The notes below the pieces were generated by a model. The model was not told the DNA's origin, did no database searches, and was given only the letters and a program-made list of their open reading frames with translations. Of a stretch of DNA of 64,000 nucleotides, positions 20,129 through 31,139 are shown piece by piece; positions within the stretch are counted from its first letter, which is position 1; every line of letters begins with the position of its first letter. The DNA is from Chrysopilus asiliformis (lineage: Eukaryota > Arthropoda > Insecta > Diptera > Rhagionidae): assembly GCA_964034945.1 (NCBI GenBank), contig OZ035961.1, positions 25,583,684 through 25,647,683 on the forward strand. Reading direction: 5' to 3'. A program made the position numbers and the translations under genes.

Positions 20129-20400
20129 CACTCAGAAAAATGTCCAGGTCAACTTTTTGTCAGGTTAACTCTGACCTTACAGAGGTTTCTGTAACCCTGC
20201 TAGTGGTCAGAGTTAACCTATCTAAGGTCAACTCGTGCAGCTCCCAATGCCCTACTTCACCTGCTGGTGGCTTAATTTCAGAATTTCTCCGACCACAGGT
20301 CAACTCAGTTTTACTTGCCCACATGCAGGCGAACACGCGCCTGCCCGAGGCCAATTACGCCGTATGTAGGTCGTCGAGTTAGCCTCCATTTTTCTGAGTG
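20129..20400. mobile_element. 272-bp MITE (CACTCAGAAAAATG termini), copy 1
   Basis: Termini CACTCAGAAAAATG and CATTTTTCTGAGTG. A perfect internal 15-bp inverted repeat (AGGTTAACTCTGACC) lies near 20162 and 20205. TG is duplicated at both ends; the empty site is preserved in the hAT copy at 50902-51825. Nearly identical (about 97%) to 52973-53244. Open frames across it are by-products. Confidence 0.9.
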
Positions 20401-20713
20401 TGGTATCTCCAGAAGTTGAGTGGCGAAAGCAAAGTCCGACTCAGGATCAGTTACGTCAAAATATCCTAAAATTCAATATCTTCGATATTGACAGAAAAAA
20501 TGTCGTTTTTGTTGGGCAAATTTGTTTTAATGAACAAAACTTTTGTAGGATTTTTTATTCTTTTAAGTTTTTTATTGATTTTTTAACTTAAGAATCCCTA
20601 TTCTAGTTTGTTTGTTTTTATTTGTATTTTCTTTTTGTTAAGTTTTATTAATTTTTTAAAGATTTTTTTTTATTCTGAACTCAATTACTTTGTGATAAAT
20701 AAACTATTATTAA

Positions 20714-20973
20714 CACTAAACAAACCAGCACTTAATACATACCTATTTCTACCATGGGCGGTCAAATAACCGGCTGTGGTAGATAACGGTATATGACAAG
20801 TATTATTCAAAGTAAACAAAATATAAATAAAAAATAATAATAGAATATTAAGTGTATATATAATAAATAGATAAAGTCATGAAGTCAAGTGCGCAAAAAT
20901 GATAAGATTATATGCGCTTTTTAAATGCAAAAGTCCATAAGCGGTCAAAAGACCGCTTTTGGTATGTTTAGTG
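20714..20973. mobile_element. piggyBac-like MITE (TTAA), nested in hAT copy 1
   Basis: Termini CACTAAACAAACCA and, inverted, CACTAAACATACCA, flanked by TTAA at 20710-20713 and 20974-20977. Subterminal palindromes GCGGTCAAATAACCGGC and GCGGTCAAAAGACCGC. About 260 bp, AT-rich interior, non-coding. Confidence 0.82.
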
Positions 20974-21121
20974 TTAAAGTGCGATTTTTTTTACTTTTAA
21001 GTTTCAATACAATGTGTAACGAAATAATAAAGTTATAACGCAACGAAATAAAATTTGAATTTCGTTATATAACGAAATTTATAACGTTATGATTTTTTCG
21101 TTTGCCATCCCTGGTATAAAC

Positions 21122-22776
21122 AGAGAAGAACCCGTAAAAGTCGGGTATTCAAACTAGAATAGTCGATTATTCGGCTATTCAGTTTTTTTTTGCCGAAAAT
21201 TCACTATTCGGTATTTTGTTTTTATTATATAGATATGTATCGAACATAAATTATTAGTTTTGCAGTAATTTTTGTATGTCAAATTGCTAACACCCTCAAT
21301 TTTACAACATTTCCAAATCTGTGAACTCAATTTTTTGACTTATCAAAAAATTTAAATCACGATTTCAAAATATTGACTTTGATCCAAATGACAGCCAAGT
21401 AATCCACATTTTGACATTCTTAAATTTTTTAAAACTGCAATAAAACTAAATTTTTATTTCTCAATGGTTTTATGCTCAGATTATCGCACATATAAATCAA
21501 AAATGTTTCAACTTCATCCAAAGGTAGTCACATAAATTTTCCGATAGGTCGAAATTTTTATTCTATACAATAAACGATAAATTTTTCCTAATGTGTGACG
21601 ACACAAACGGTAATAAAATGAATATAAAAGATATGTCAGCTGATTCGATGAACAGGTTGAAACCGATATCGATGTTGAAAATTAATTTGTATAGATTTCG
21701 CACTCTGTCATCGTATAAAAATTTTGCATAAATTTTGTAATATTAAGTCGTAGAAGTAAATAAAAGTGAAGGTTATAGATTTTCGGTTTCGTTTAATTTC
21801 GTGATATTTTAACAATAGTTTTGTGGTTTTCATTTTTTTGTAAATCAGAAAAAGAAAATTTCGAAATTAGAAAAAAAGTTAATTCTTTTTTAAAATTTGG
21901 ATAAATTCAGGTGATCTCAGATAGTATCGCTGCCAAATTTAAAGCTTTTCTTGTATCAGTATTGAAATGGTTTCGAGAGAAACAAAAAAAATATTGCTGC
22001 AGGTGTCCAAAACTCCATGAAAATTTACCGGTATATATTTATACTCAATACGTGAAAAATTTCACATTTAGGCATGTGAAATTTTTCCAGAGGAGGGGGG
22101 TAAGGTTTTTACTTTATTTACTTGTAGATTAAAACCAAGGAAAAAAATCATTAATGTGCGCCGCCGTCGAAATTTTTGAAAAAGAATGCGGCACATTTAT
22201 TTAAATCAAGACATTACACAATACCAAGTAAAAATTAACTAAAAATTTTGCACTCTGTACGTTTTAGAAATAGTCGCAACGAAAATTGTAAATAAAAATA
22301 GCAATAATGAAAAATGCGACGCATTTTTGAGATATTGCATATTTTGTGGCAAGTTTATGAAAAAATGTGCCGCAGGTAAAAAAAATGTATTTTGAGGCAA
22401 CCTCCAGCCGAAATAGAGCACGTTTTGCATATTCAGTGATCATTTTTTCTAGTTTTGAAATATTATTATGCTAATTTGAAAATTCCAAAGAACAAATTGC
22501 TCTGGATAGGTGTTTAGTAGATTGTAAATGAACTATGACCTACAACATACGGTGTTGCCTTATTGTGTTGATTTTAAAGACAGTTATTTTTACAAAGAGT
22601 TCTCATTTGCACGATATTTGTTCCTATTGTAAATATAAACATTTGTAGAAGAGAGAACGTCTAAATTTTTTTTGGTTGTCTCGAAAAATTGCAATCTGCA
22701 CACAAACTTTATGCGAATGACATGACGGATCTCGGGTTCTAAACCAGAAAAAGATTCCTAGCTGAATGTCCACTAA
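21122..22776. other. intergenic, AT-rich, no gene recognised
   Basis: Contains paired motifs AATGTGCGCCGCC (22152) and GCGGCACATTTATT (22190), and AAAATGTGCCGC (22364), which hint at another decayed inverted element, but I could not define ends. No supported ORF. Confidence 0.35.
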
Positions 22777-23278
22777 AGCTTGATCCACACTACACGATGT
22801 ACGGGGTACGAGGTTTCTGGTTTCCTCGTACATGGAACTGTATCCACACTGCACAGGGATTTGCTCATTCGTGTTTTGAGCTTCGTGACATATTGCTAGC
22901 AGTGGCGGCGGTTTTATGTGTAAAACAAAAATCAAAAATTAGCAAACGTAAAAAATGGCTCTCTAAATAATCTTTACTTTTTATGTTCCATACGCAAGGA
23001 AAACTTCGGTAAAGTTCAATAAATTGTAATACAAATTCTTTTGCAAAATTACGGAAATCCGCCATTTCGAAATACCACTACGTCAATGGAAAACCCCGAA
23101 CTGTTCCACCCACACCTACGATGTTGCCATGTACGGGGTTACCACGTACGAGGAAATTCAAACAGCTTCTGATTTTACTCACTAGGTAAAACCATGTGTA
23201 AATTTCCCATTCAAACACTCGATGTTCGGGGTACGTGCCAACCTCGTACCCCGTACATCGTGTAGTCTGGATCAAGCT
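22777..23278. mobile_element. 502-bp TIR element carrying a MADF-domain fragment (PIF/Harbinger-like)
   Basis: Inverted ends of about 38 bp: AGCTTGATCCACACTACACG then ATGTACGGGGTACGAGG, matched from the right end with few changes. TAA flanks both sides (22774-22776 and 23279-23281), the TWA duplication of PIF/Harbinger elements. Inside, on the minus strand, is the start of a MADF-domain protein. PIF/Harbinger elements usually encode a Myb- or MADF-like partner beside the transposase, which fits. Confidence 0.78.
22865..23065 (-). pseudogene. MADF-domain N-terminal fragment
   Basis: Reads MADFRNFAKEFVLQFIELYR then SFPCVWNIKSKDYLE, the first helix and the W-x-x-x-S-x-x-Y signature of a MADF (Myb/SANT-like) domain. 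It then loses similarity where the usual second and third helices should be, so the gene is internally deleted. It lies wholly within the TIR element at 22777-23278 and is likely the accessory DNA-binding ORF of a Harbinger-type transposon. Confidence 0.6.
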
Positions 23279-23307
23279 TAAGGTTTCTAGTCCAGGTACC
23301 TAGTATA

Positions 23308-23594
23308 CCCAGAAAAATAATAAAGCTGATCCAAGTCAACTCGGGTTTGTAGAGTTATCCATTATATGATATTGCATCCTCAAAATACATATCTTAGGTC
23401 AACCCATGAATGAAGCTCCTTACGCCCTACCTTACTAGCTGCAGGTTTAATTTTTGAATTTCTCCCACCACAGGTTGACACGTGTTTACTTTTCCTAACG
23501 CAGGTAAACGCGGGTCTGGCATAGGCTAAATTTTTGCGCAGGAAGCCAATTACGCCGTATGCAAGTCGACGATTTTTTTCCCTTTTTTTGAGTG
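23308..23594. mobile_element. diverged third copy of the CACTCAG MITE
   Basis: Ends CCCAGAAAAA and TTTTTTGAGTG flanked by TA on both sides. Shared internal blocks with the 272-bp copies: AAGCTCCTTACGCCCTAC, ACCACAGGTTGACACG, CAATTACGCCGTATG and GTCGACGA. Much more diverged than the other two copies, so older. Confidence 0.72.
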
Positions 23595-25789
23595 TACACA
23601 AAAATTATTTTGAACCATTCAAAAAAGCTTTTCAAGAACAATTTTTGGTGTTTTTAGAAAAGAATCACAACGTATACTTTTATAGATTCAAATATAAAAT
23701 TTTTAATATTTATATCGCATCGGTGCATTCGGAAGTTTTTGATCACTTTCTGTTTTCCCCGGAAAAATGTTGTAAAATTTCATGGAAAAATAACAAGTTA
23801 TACTTTTCCTTTAATAGCTTACAAATACTTAAAATAATCGTGTGAAAAATTTGCAACCAATTCTATTTAAAAAAAATGTTTGTTTTAAGAGAAAGCAACT
23901 CCCTGTGAGTTTACATCACTTTTAGATTTTAAACTATAATTCATTCATTTTCTGATAAGACTTCCGTTTAAACATTTTTTACCCTGCCATTCAAAATAAT
24001 ACTTCATACTTTTCCTATGATAGCCGAGCTGAGAATATTTCCCAGTTTTAAATATTTTTTTCCAGAGTTTTCTATTTCAGTTGTCTCATTAAGTAAGCAA
24101 TTGTGTGGATGATGGGATGGTGATAAGTAGTGCTGGCTTCACAAAGCTACAACATTTGACATTAACATTCAAAACATCGTCTTCATTGTCATTAATAGTT
24201 TTAAGTGAGTTGATTATTGCAATTCTGGTTGAAAATACTCTGTCGTATATATATGGTACATACTTGGATAAAATTCAAAACAATAACACAAGTTCATTAA
24301 CTTATTCCCACATATTTAATAAATAGGCAGTAGAAATTGATGGAAAAATAAAAAAAACAACTATAGAGTTTTTTGGTCTGGGTGGAAAAATCTCCCACGT
24401 TCTACTATTATGATAAAATCATAAAAAATAAGATCATTATTAAATTATATTATACATTTTATACAAATGGTATACGATAACCTTGCAATAAGCATAATAG
24501 GAATATTCTAACATGGACCGTGAATTTATAGACCTTTTTCAATGGTTTTGTTTAAATGAATTATTATTTTTTATATATCTACTATGTTTTTAAATTTAAA
24601 ACCATTGTTGTGGCTATACTTTGTATGTAATTTCACGTTGAAGTTTAATTAAAAGCTTTTTAACATTTCACTCTTGCTTTGTAAGGAAGAACTGAAATGG
24701 CCTTTGTGTACAAAAATGTTTAAGAAATCAATAGAGTTGGGAGAAAGTTTCAAATTGTACGTGCAGTTTTCCATTAGTGCTTAATTTGCTATTAGCACAT
24801 GCAGTGAAGTTACGCAAACACGTATAGTCTTTTTATGATGCAAACAATCGATTTTTAATAAAACAACGTGTGGTATTCACCAAGTTAAAGAAAATCAAAA
24901 ACAATTCATATTAACGTTTTCTTATTACTTCTTTTTAGGTAGGAAAGATTTGATTGTCAACTTGCAGACGCAGATGAAGAATAAATTCAAAATTGTTTTT
25001 AAACTTTTGCATCGTATTTAGAGTTAATAAATAAGAAAAAATTAAAAAAGCAAGTATTTTGGCTAATAACCAATGCATGGACGTTCTGAGAAAAAAAAAC
25101 CGGGTGTAGCTTCTTCTCATCTCAATAAACTTGATCCATTTGGTTTTATTTTTTAATTTATTTTTCTTTGAATAATGGAAATACTGTAAACATTTTTTTT
25201 TCAAATTAATAATACTAAAATATTGTCATATTGTTTGATATTTTCCCTAATATAACAATCGCCAGAGAAAACCTTACTGAGTGAAATTATGTCACTTTTT
25301 GCTAATTGAACTAATAAGTCAGTAACTGCCGAGTTCATCAACATTTATTCAAGTTCATCTGTTATCGGATTGAAGTTTTCTAATTGCAATAATTTGTCGT
25401 AAATGCTTGCAGTAATGAACTGTATGTAGGACACATTCATGTCATGCGACGATACTACCATAAAAGCGAATTTTCCACTTTTTATCGCTTTGAGTTTCTA
25501 TTTTTTCGATTTATTACAATATCAAAACGGAATTAAATGTTACTTTATTGGAATTATTTCCTGGGTATGGTGAAAATTGGATGGAAAGAAAATTTTTCTA
25601 ATCTACTGGGACGTTAACCTTTACATGGATTCAATATTTATTTTGGAGAGATATTTTTAGTGAAAATTTGTACAAAAAAAGCGTTTTGCTAGACTTTTAA
25701 TTTGGTCAGGGGAAATTAAGATTCAAATTTAGAACTTACATTAAGATAGTTTATGACGTTTGATTCCTTCCCATAAAAAAACTAAGCTG
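23595..25789. other. intergenic, AT-rich, no feature supported
   Basis: Long AT-rich stretch. Short open frames (for example 24105-24326) have no recognisable protein. No TIR pair or known repeat was seen. Confidence 0.35.
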
Positions 25790-26345
25790 ATTTTATACTC
25801 TATTTGAGAATCATATAGGAGTATATTAGATTTAGAATACCATTTGTAACGGATCGAACCCGATGACGGACACAAAAATGAACTACAAAAGGGTGTTTCT
25901 GGTGTTTGGGAAAAAAGATTTTGATTTTCGCATGTCCGTCCATCTGTTCGTCCGTCTGTTTGTCCCTCCGTCCGTCTGTCTGTCTGTGCGTCCTTCTGTC
26001 TGTGCGTCCATCTGTCTGTCCGTGAACACCACAACTTTCGAAAGAATTGAGCTAGAGGCTTGAAATTTTGTGCAGCTCCGTCTCTAGTAAATGGTAAGGT
26101 TAAGTTCTTGAACGGCCAAGATTGACCATTCCTTCCCTCCTCCCCCATACCAACGAAACAGTGTTTTGCAATTTTCTCGAAAAAGGTGAGTCGTATGACT
26201 TTACCTTACTGTTCCATTCATCAAAATTCAATCGGACTAATACTTTTCTCCATTCCAACACAAATGTATTTTTTAAATCAAATTTTTTTCTGTCCTCAAA
26301 TATAAGATTTGACGATTGGCCCCTGGCAATGGTGCTTTTTTTTAT
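25790..26345 (-). repeat. repeat family A, reverse-oriented copy
   Basis: Read on the minus strand: TTGCCAGGGGCCAATCGTCA, two internal blocks including GGGGGAGGAGGGAAGGAAT, CCTCTAGCTCAATTCTTTCG, a 90-bp GACGGACAGACAGAYGGAC core (25930-26020), ATCAAAATCTTTT, TAGTTCATTTTTGTGTCCGT and CTAAATCTAATATACTCCTA. Shorter monomer array than the 17-kb and 29-kb copies. Confidence 0.72.
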
Positions 26346-26879
26346 CTTTTGCTATTTTGTTTTCGAAAATTATGTTGTTTCGTAAAATTTTGGATACAAA
26401 AAGAGAGAAAATGTTGTAATCAAAGTTATTGAATTAGTCAATTTCTCGTTCTTAGGGTTTTTTTTTTGATAATTTCGATAATTGATTGTTTTATTAATTT
26501 ATATTTTCATGTTCGATTTTTTTTCAATTATGCAAATTTTCTGTTTTAATTTAAGATTGAGGTTTTAATTTAAGAACTAAGGGCCCAAAATAATTCAAAT
26601 CGATTATTTTTATAGTCATTAGTAGTGAAATTGACTATTTTTTTTTACTATTTTCTAGTTACTGTTCTAATTTGATTCCCAATCTCCGCTACAAATCAAT
26701 TTAACTATTTTTTCTCTGAGTGTAAAAGTTTTTTTGGCCTCCTATTGGCCTCCTACAACCTACAGTTGTAACATTTTATTGGAACTTTAACAGACTTATG
26801 GTGTCGTTACCGCCAATAAGTAGCTATCACTACTAATTTGAATAAAGCAAGTTGAGTGGATTTGAAACACACCGTACCG
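26346..26879. other. intergenic, no feature supported
   Basis: AT-rich DNA. A patch at 26590-26730 with AGTAGTGAAATTGACTA and TTTTCTCTGAGTG resembles the margins of a CACTCAG-type MITE, but I could not define both ends. Confidence 0.3.
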
Positions 26880-27175
26880 TCAGAAAGACTGGATCCTGAG
26901 ATCGTGAACCCGCTCTTGCTATCACAGTTTGCGCCATTGGGTAAATTGTCTCCAAAGGAAGTCTTTCGCCTCATAAAATCTACCCGTCTTGGCTGTTAAC
27001 CCCTCTCCTGCTATCTCCTGAACCGTTGGAGAAATTTTGACGCGGTTTGCACCATCGGGCAATTGGTCCCCCAAGGAAAGTTTTCATCGACTAAAATCTA
27101 CTCCCCCTCTTGCCCGTCAACCCCTCTTCTGCTATTTTCTGAATCGATATAGAAATTTTGACCTTACGTTAAGCG
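26880..27175. repeat. degenerate tandem repeat, about 130-bp period, of an interspersed family
   Basis: Two successive units share GTTTGCRCCATYGGGYAA, CAAGGAAAG, AAATCTAC, CCCCTCTYCTGCTAT and GAGAAATTTTGAC. Related reverse-oriented sequence (GTTTAGGAGATAGCAGGACG) occurs at 45100-45320, and CCCCTCTCCTGCTAGATTCT at 53860, so it is an interspersed family. Class unknown. Confidence 0.55.
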
Positions 27176-28859
27176 AGCAACTTGAAAAGTCGTCGAACCG
27201 ATAGTCGCCTGAGACCTTTTACAATTGCGATTACCTGTCTTAGGACGCGCCTTAATTCTAGTTATATTATTATGGCTGCATCAAAAATGATTTTTTTCCG
27301 TGTAGTTAGTCGCTTTACACGACGTATGTGTCGTTAAAACGTCAAAATTGTACCTACGTTGCTGTTATCGTTTTTTTTTTAAATTGTGGTTATGATTTTT
27401 TTTTCAATTTTAGAGTTCTTGACTCAATTTATTTCTATGCCTCATATTATCTTGTTTACCAATTTTTAATTGAAATCTTTTGTATCTTCATTGCATGTTG
27501 CAGAAAAAAATGTATAGTGTTTAACGCCCATTTAAAAACAAACATCTTTTCACACTTGTAGTTGATTTAATTTTTTGTAAATAAAATTCACAAGGTTAAA
27601 ATGTGGTATAAATGAGAAATATTCACCTTAAATTGCTTAAACATGTGTAAGAAATTTAATTTTGAATAAATTGCTTTTTAGCGTATTATGTAAGAGATAA
27701 AGCCGCATGTTTTATGGATTTCCCATGTAAATTTTCGCTTTTAGAGAAATATTTACGGTACCTATTTCACCAATAACGTATTAATAATGATGATCAAATC
27801 TCTTTCGATGATCGCTGTTGACATTGAAAAGATTTTTCTTGCTATTGATGCTTTTTTTGAAGATCCACAATAAACATATGTGTAGTTTTTTTTATCACAA
27901 ACCATAGTGGAATGAATAATATTTCATAGTGGCGATGAAGTAATTTTGGAAAAAAAAAGAAGCTAATGAGCCAAAAAAGTGCGTAGGCTGTTTTTTTTTC
28001 GATGCACCGAACATATCAAAATGTCATAATACTGTCATCAATTTGATTTGAGCACGAAAGGTTCGCGGGAAAAATTTATTTTGACAGTAAAAAGCATGAA
28101 TTTGCTATTTCTTAAGTAATTGATGGAAAAACAAAGAAACAGCGAATGCAACACTTTTTGAACGGTCTGATGACTTCAATTTACAAAAAAAAAACCTGCA
28201 TCGTTCTTTTTAGTTTGTACTTTGGTATCCAGTATGGGAGTAATATAAGATACAAAAATGTTCAGTATCTTTGGTTATACGAAGAGAAGCGTCAATTAAA
28301 AGACATATTTGGATGTTTTCCATTTCGTTCATTGAGAAATCCGTGAACGATTAGCGGAGTTTGTTTGTCTCAGTGTAGAATTTTTGCAATAAACTAGGTC
28401 GTGGTTAGATCAGGCAGTCACTTCGGCGTTGGAATCGCCCTTGGATACCGTGTATCTAACAATTTAACATTAATGACGACAGTTATGGATCAATAAAATA
28501 TGTGGATATATTACTATATTCAATGGAATAAAAGAAATGTGTTAAAATTTCATAATTACATTATTTTTCCAGTTAATGAAAGTTGAAATTGTTTCCTCCA
28601 GTAATCCCTGCAGTAATTGTGTAACACTTTTTTTTAAAAAAAATTAAACTTTAGCACAACTTAGACTTTTTTCTCAACTAAACTTATTGTAATTTTTCAC
28701 TTCAAATAAATTAAATTTGACCACTTAGATAGCAAAAAGCGGTTTACAGATCGGTAAAACTGCGCTAGCGGTTCATCTTTTTTACAACAAAAAAAATTAA
28801 ATAACTACAAAGAACACACCTTTTGAACCGCACTAACGGAGGCATGCAAGAAAACACGA
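27176..28859. other. intergenic, AT-rich
   Basis: No gene supported. A GC-richer patch at 28380-28470 (CAGGCAGTCACTTCGGCGTT) is unlike its surroundings, but I cannot assign it. Confidence 0.3.
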
Positions 28860-29121
28860 AACGAAAATGAAAGAAAAATATCTTAAGGTAGAGAAAAAAC
28901 CAGCTACTCGACGAAGACGATCACCAAAGGTTTACGCGAACGTACATTCAGTTCGACCGATTCTCTGCAACTGGAGAAATATCACCTGGCTTGAAATGTT
29001 GTACGAAAGTTGATAGAATGTAATATCAGATGGATTGGATTGTATACCAGTATAAAATTTGTTGGCACGATATTAAAGTTGGAGTTGGAGCCAAATCGAG
29101 AGTGTGTGTTGAGAGAATGGA
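28860..29121 (+). promoter_or_regulatory. candidate promoter/5' UTR island upstream of a possible exon
   Basis: Less AT-rich than its neighbours and free of recognised repeats. An arthropod initiator-like ATTCAGTTCG sits near 28946. It precedes the exon-like sequence at 29122-29210. No TATA box at the right spacing was seen. Confidence 0.25.
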
Positions 29122-29210
29122 ATGGATTTCTTGTTTCCATCTCTGGTTTGGATTAGCAGCTTCTTGGTGCTGACTTCTTACTTGTTGTTATTTATCTTCT
29201 TGTGCATAAG
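29122..29210 (+). CDS. candidate first coding exon with a hydrophobic N-terminus
   Basis: From the second of two nearby ATGs the frame reads MDFLFPSLVWISSFLVLTSY and continues LLLFIFLCI before a consensus donor (CATAAG|GTAAGA) at 29210. It looks like a signal anchor or signal peptide exon (29 codons plus two bases). The first ATG (29117) is in another frame and short. I found no downstream exon in phase; an exon-like segment at 31246-31355 does not join in frame. No family recognised. Confidence 0.25.
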
Positions 29211-29410
29211 GTAAGACCGCTTGAAGAAGCAATAGCAACAACTTTTTACTTCTACATATATCAAGAAATTCAATTGAGGTCTAGGTATCATATTGGCGTT
29301 GAACAAGTGATGCCAATTAAGGTTGGTTTTGAACTAATAAAGGGTTGATGACTATTTGAACTTTCTTTAAAACTTTGATAAATATCTGAACATTGTTCTT
29401 TCAAGTTATT

Positions 29411-30240
29411 AAAAATAAGAAAAGCTACAACTTCCAGGGGCCAATCATCAAAGACTTATATGATGACAGACAAAATGTTTATTTAAAAAAATCCATTTGT
29501 CTAAGAGAGGGTGAAAGGAGTGGTCTAACTGGATTGTGATTTATGGATAAGTCTTGTAAAATCATATTCTTAACAGATTATACCTTAATAAATTTTTCAA
29601 TACGACTGACCATTTTCCAGAAAACAGAAAAGAAGTATTCAATTTGTATGGTGGAGGGCGGAAGGAGTGGTCCAACTGGATTGCAATTTATGGATAAGTC
29701 TTGTAAAATCATATTCTTAACACATTTTTTCTTTAAAATTTTTTCGATACGTTGCACAGTTTTCGAGAAAACAGGAAAAAAGTATTCCATTTGTAAGGGG
29801 GAGGGGGGAAGCAGTGGTCCGATTGGATTTCGATGTATGGACGAGTTATGTAAAATTTTATTCTAATTACATTTTGCCTTTATAAATTTGTCAATATGAT
29901 TCACCGTTTTCGAGAAAATTGCAAAAAACTGTTTCATTTTTATGGGGGAGGGGGGAAGGAATGATCAAATTTTGCCCGTTCAAGAACTTACCCTAGCCAT
30001 TTTCGAGAAACGTAACTATACAAAATTTCAACTCTCTTTCAACTCTCTAGCCTTTCGAAAGTTATGGTGTTCACAGACGCAAAGACGGACGGACAAACAG
30101 ACAAACGGGGACGGACATGCGGAAATCAAAATCTTTTGTCATTCCTAACATCCTGGTGTAGTTCATTTTTGTGTTCGATGATGGGTTACAAACGGTATAC
30201 TAAGTCTAATATAATCTCTTATGATATATCATATAGTCTA
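29411..30240 (+). repeat. repeat family A copy with four internal monomers
   Basis: Same architecture as 16930-18130: AAGAAAAGCTACAACTTCCA start, four monomers with G-rich blocks at 29507, 29651, 29799 and 29943 (spacings 144, 148, 144), then TTTCGAAAGTTATGGTGTTC, a GACGGACGGACAAACAGACA core (30080-30110), and GATATATCATATAG end. Here the site used by the foldback in the other copy is empty (AAAGTTATGGTGTTCAC). Confidence 0.78.
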
Positions 30241-30339
30241 CAAAAACGGGTTTCGTACTTTTAACTATTTAAGGAGGTAGAACGTGGTGACATTTTTAAA
30301 TTTTTGTGATTTTTTATCTTTTGTAAATTATATCAGGGT

Positions 30340-30520
30340 GTTTGGGATGAAAAACGACTTTGATTCCCCCTGTCCGTGCGTTCGTAAACACCATAACTCG
30401 CGAAGGAATTAAGCTAGAGATTTGAAATTTTACACAGATGATTTTCTCTTCAAAAGTGAGGCTAAATTCTTAAATGGGCAAATCGGACAATTTATTTTCC
30501 CTTGTGTACGTATAGTAGAC
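30340..30520 (-). repeat. family A fragment, reverse orientation
   Basis: Minus-strand similarity to the family A 3' domain: TCTCTAGCTTAATTCCTTCG, GAGTTATGGTGTTTACGAAC. The GACGGAC core is reduced to GCACGGACAGGGG. Confidence 0.5.
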
Positions 30521-31139
30521 TGGAAGGCAGGAGGTTAAAATGAAGTCCGTATCTGTGATGCATTTAAATCACAACAACATTTTGTTTCAATTAAAAAATA
30601 TTAGTATAACAAAAATTGGTTTGCTTAAGATTAAAGACTGATTAATATTTTTTCCTGTTTCAATTTCAAAGTTTTTATCATTACTCATCTCTATTATTTT
30701 TGATGACTACAATTTCAGTCAATATTCTGATTTGGCATCACTGTTAAATAAATTAAAATGACTAAATAAAATTCTTAATATTCTCTGATGGGGTGAAAAT
30801 ACCAAGTTCGTCTCTTAAGTCTTTCGTTTTGCTGGCAAATAAAGGGCAAATTTGTCTAGGACGAATTGAATTAATATTTTTGATACAAATATCTGCAAGG
30901 AAAAACCATTCAATTTTAAAAGTCATAATTTAACATATTTGCATTTTTGTTTTGTTTACAAACAAAGGTCTTAAATATTATATATGTAATGAGAAATTAG
31001 AATATGCGATAAAGAATTTTTTTTTTCAAAAGTAATCACATTTTGCAAATTAAACTTTACCTTCAACTAGAAAATATCACATGATATTTTCGATATCCAG
31101 TCAATCTAGTTTGATTTTTAAGAAATTAATCCTAAGACA
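30521..31139. other. intergenic, AT-rich, nothing seen
   Basis: No ORF, TIR or recognised repeat. Confidence 0.35.

Larger units (their letters stand above)
19730..21113. mobile_element. hAT-type non-autonomous element, copy 1, with two nested MITEs
   Basis: Termini CAGGGATGGGAAA and, inverted, CAGGGATGGCAAACG, a classical hAT end. Flanking 8-mers are AAATAAAC (19722-19729) and GTATAAAC (21114-21121), matching 6 of 8. Subterminal regions are full of CGTTA/TAACG motifs. The interior holds a foldback (TCGGACTTTG, AGATAC, AAAAAGAAAA blocks on both sides). MITEs are inserted at 20129-20400 and 20714-20973. No transposase was seen. A second copy in the opposite orientation lies at 50902-51825. 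Confidence 0.82.

Noticed and set aside
20044..20382. 112-codon open frame, and its relative at 52930-53226
   Set aside because: Lies across a 272-bp MITE with an exact insertion boundary; the two frames are alike only because the MITE copies are alike.
25741..26148. 135-codon minus-strand open frame with TDRQTDRRT-type repeats
   Set aside because: Reads through the GACGGACAGACA core of a family A repeat.
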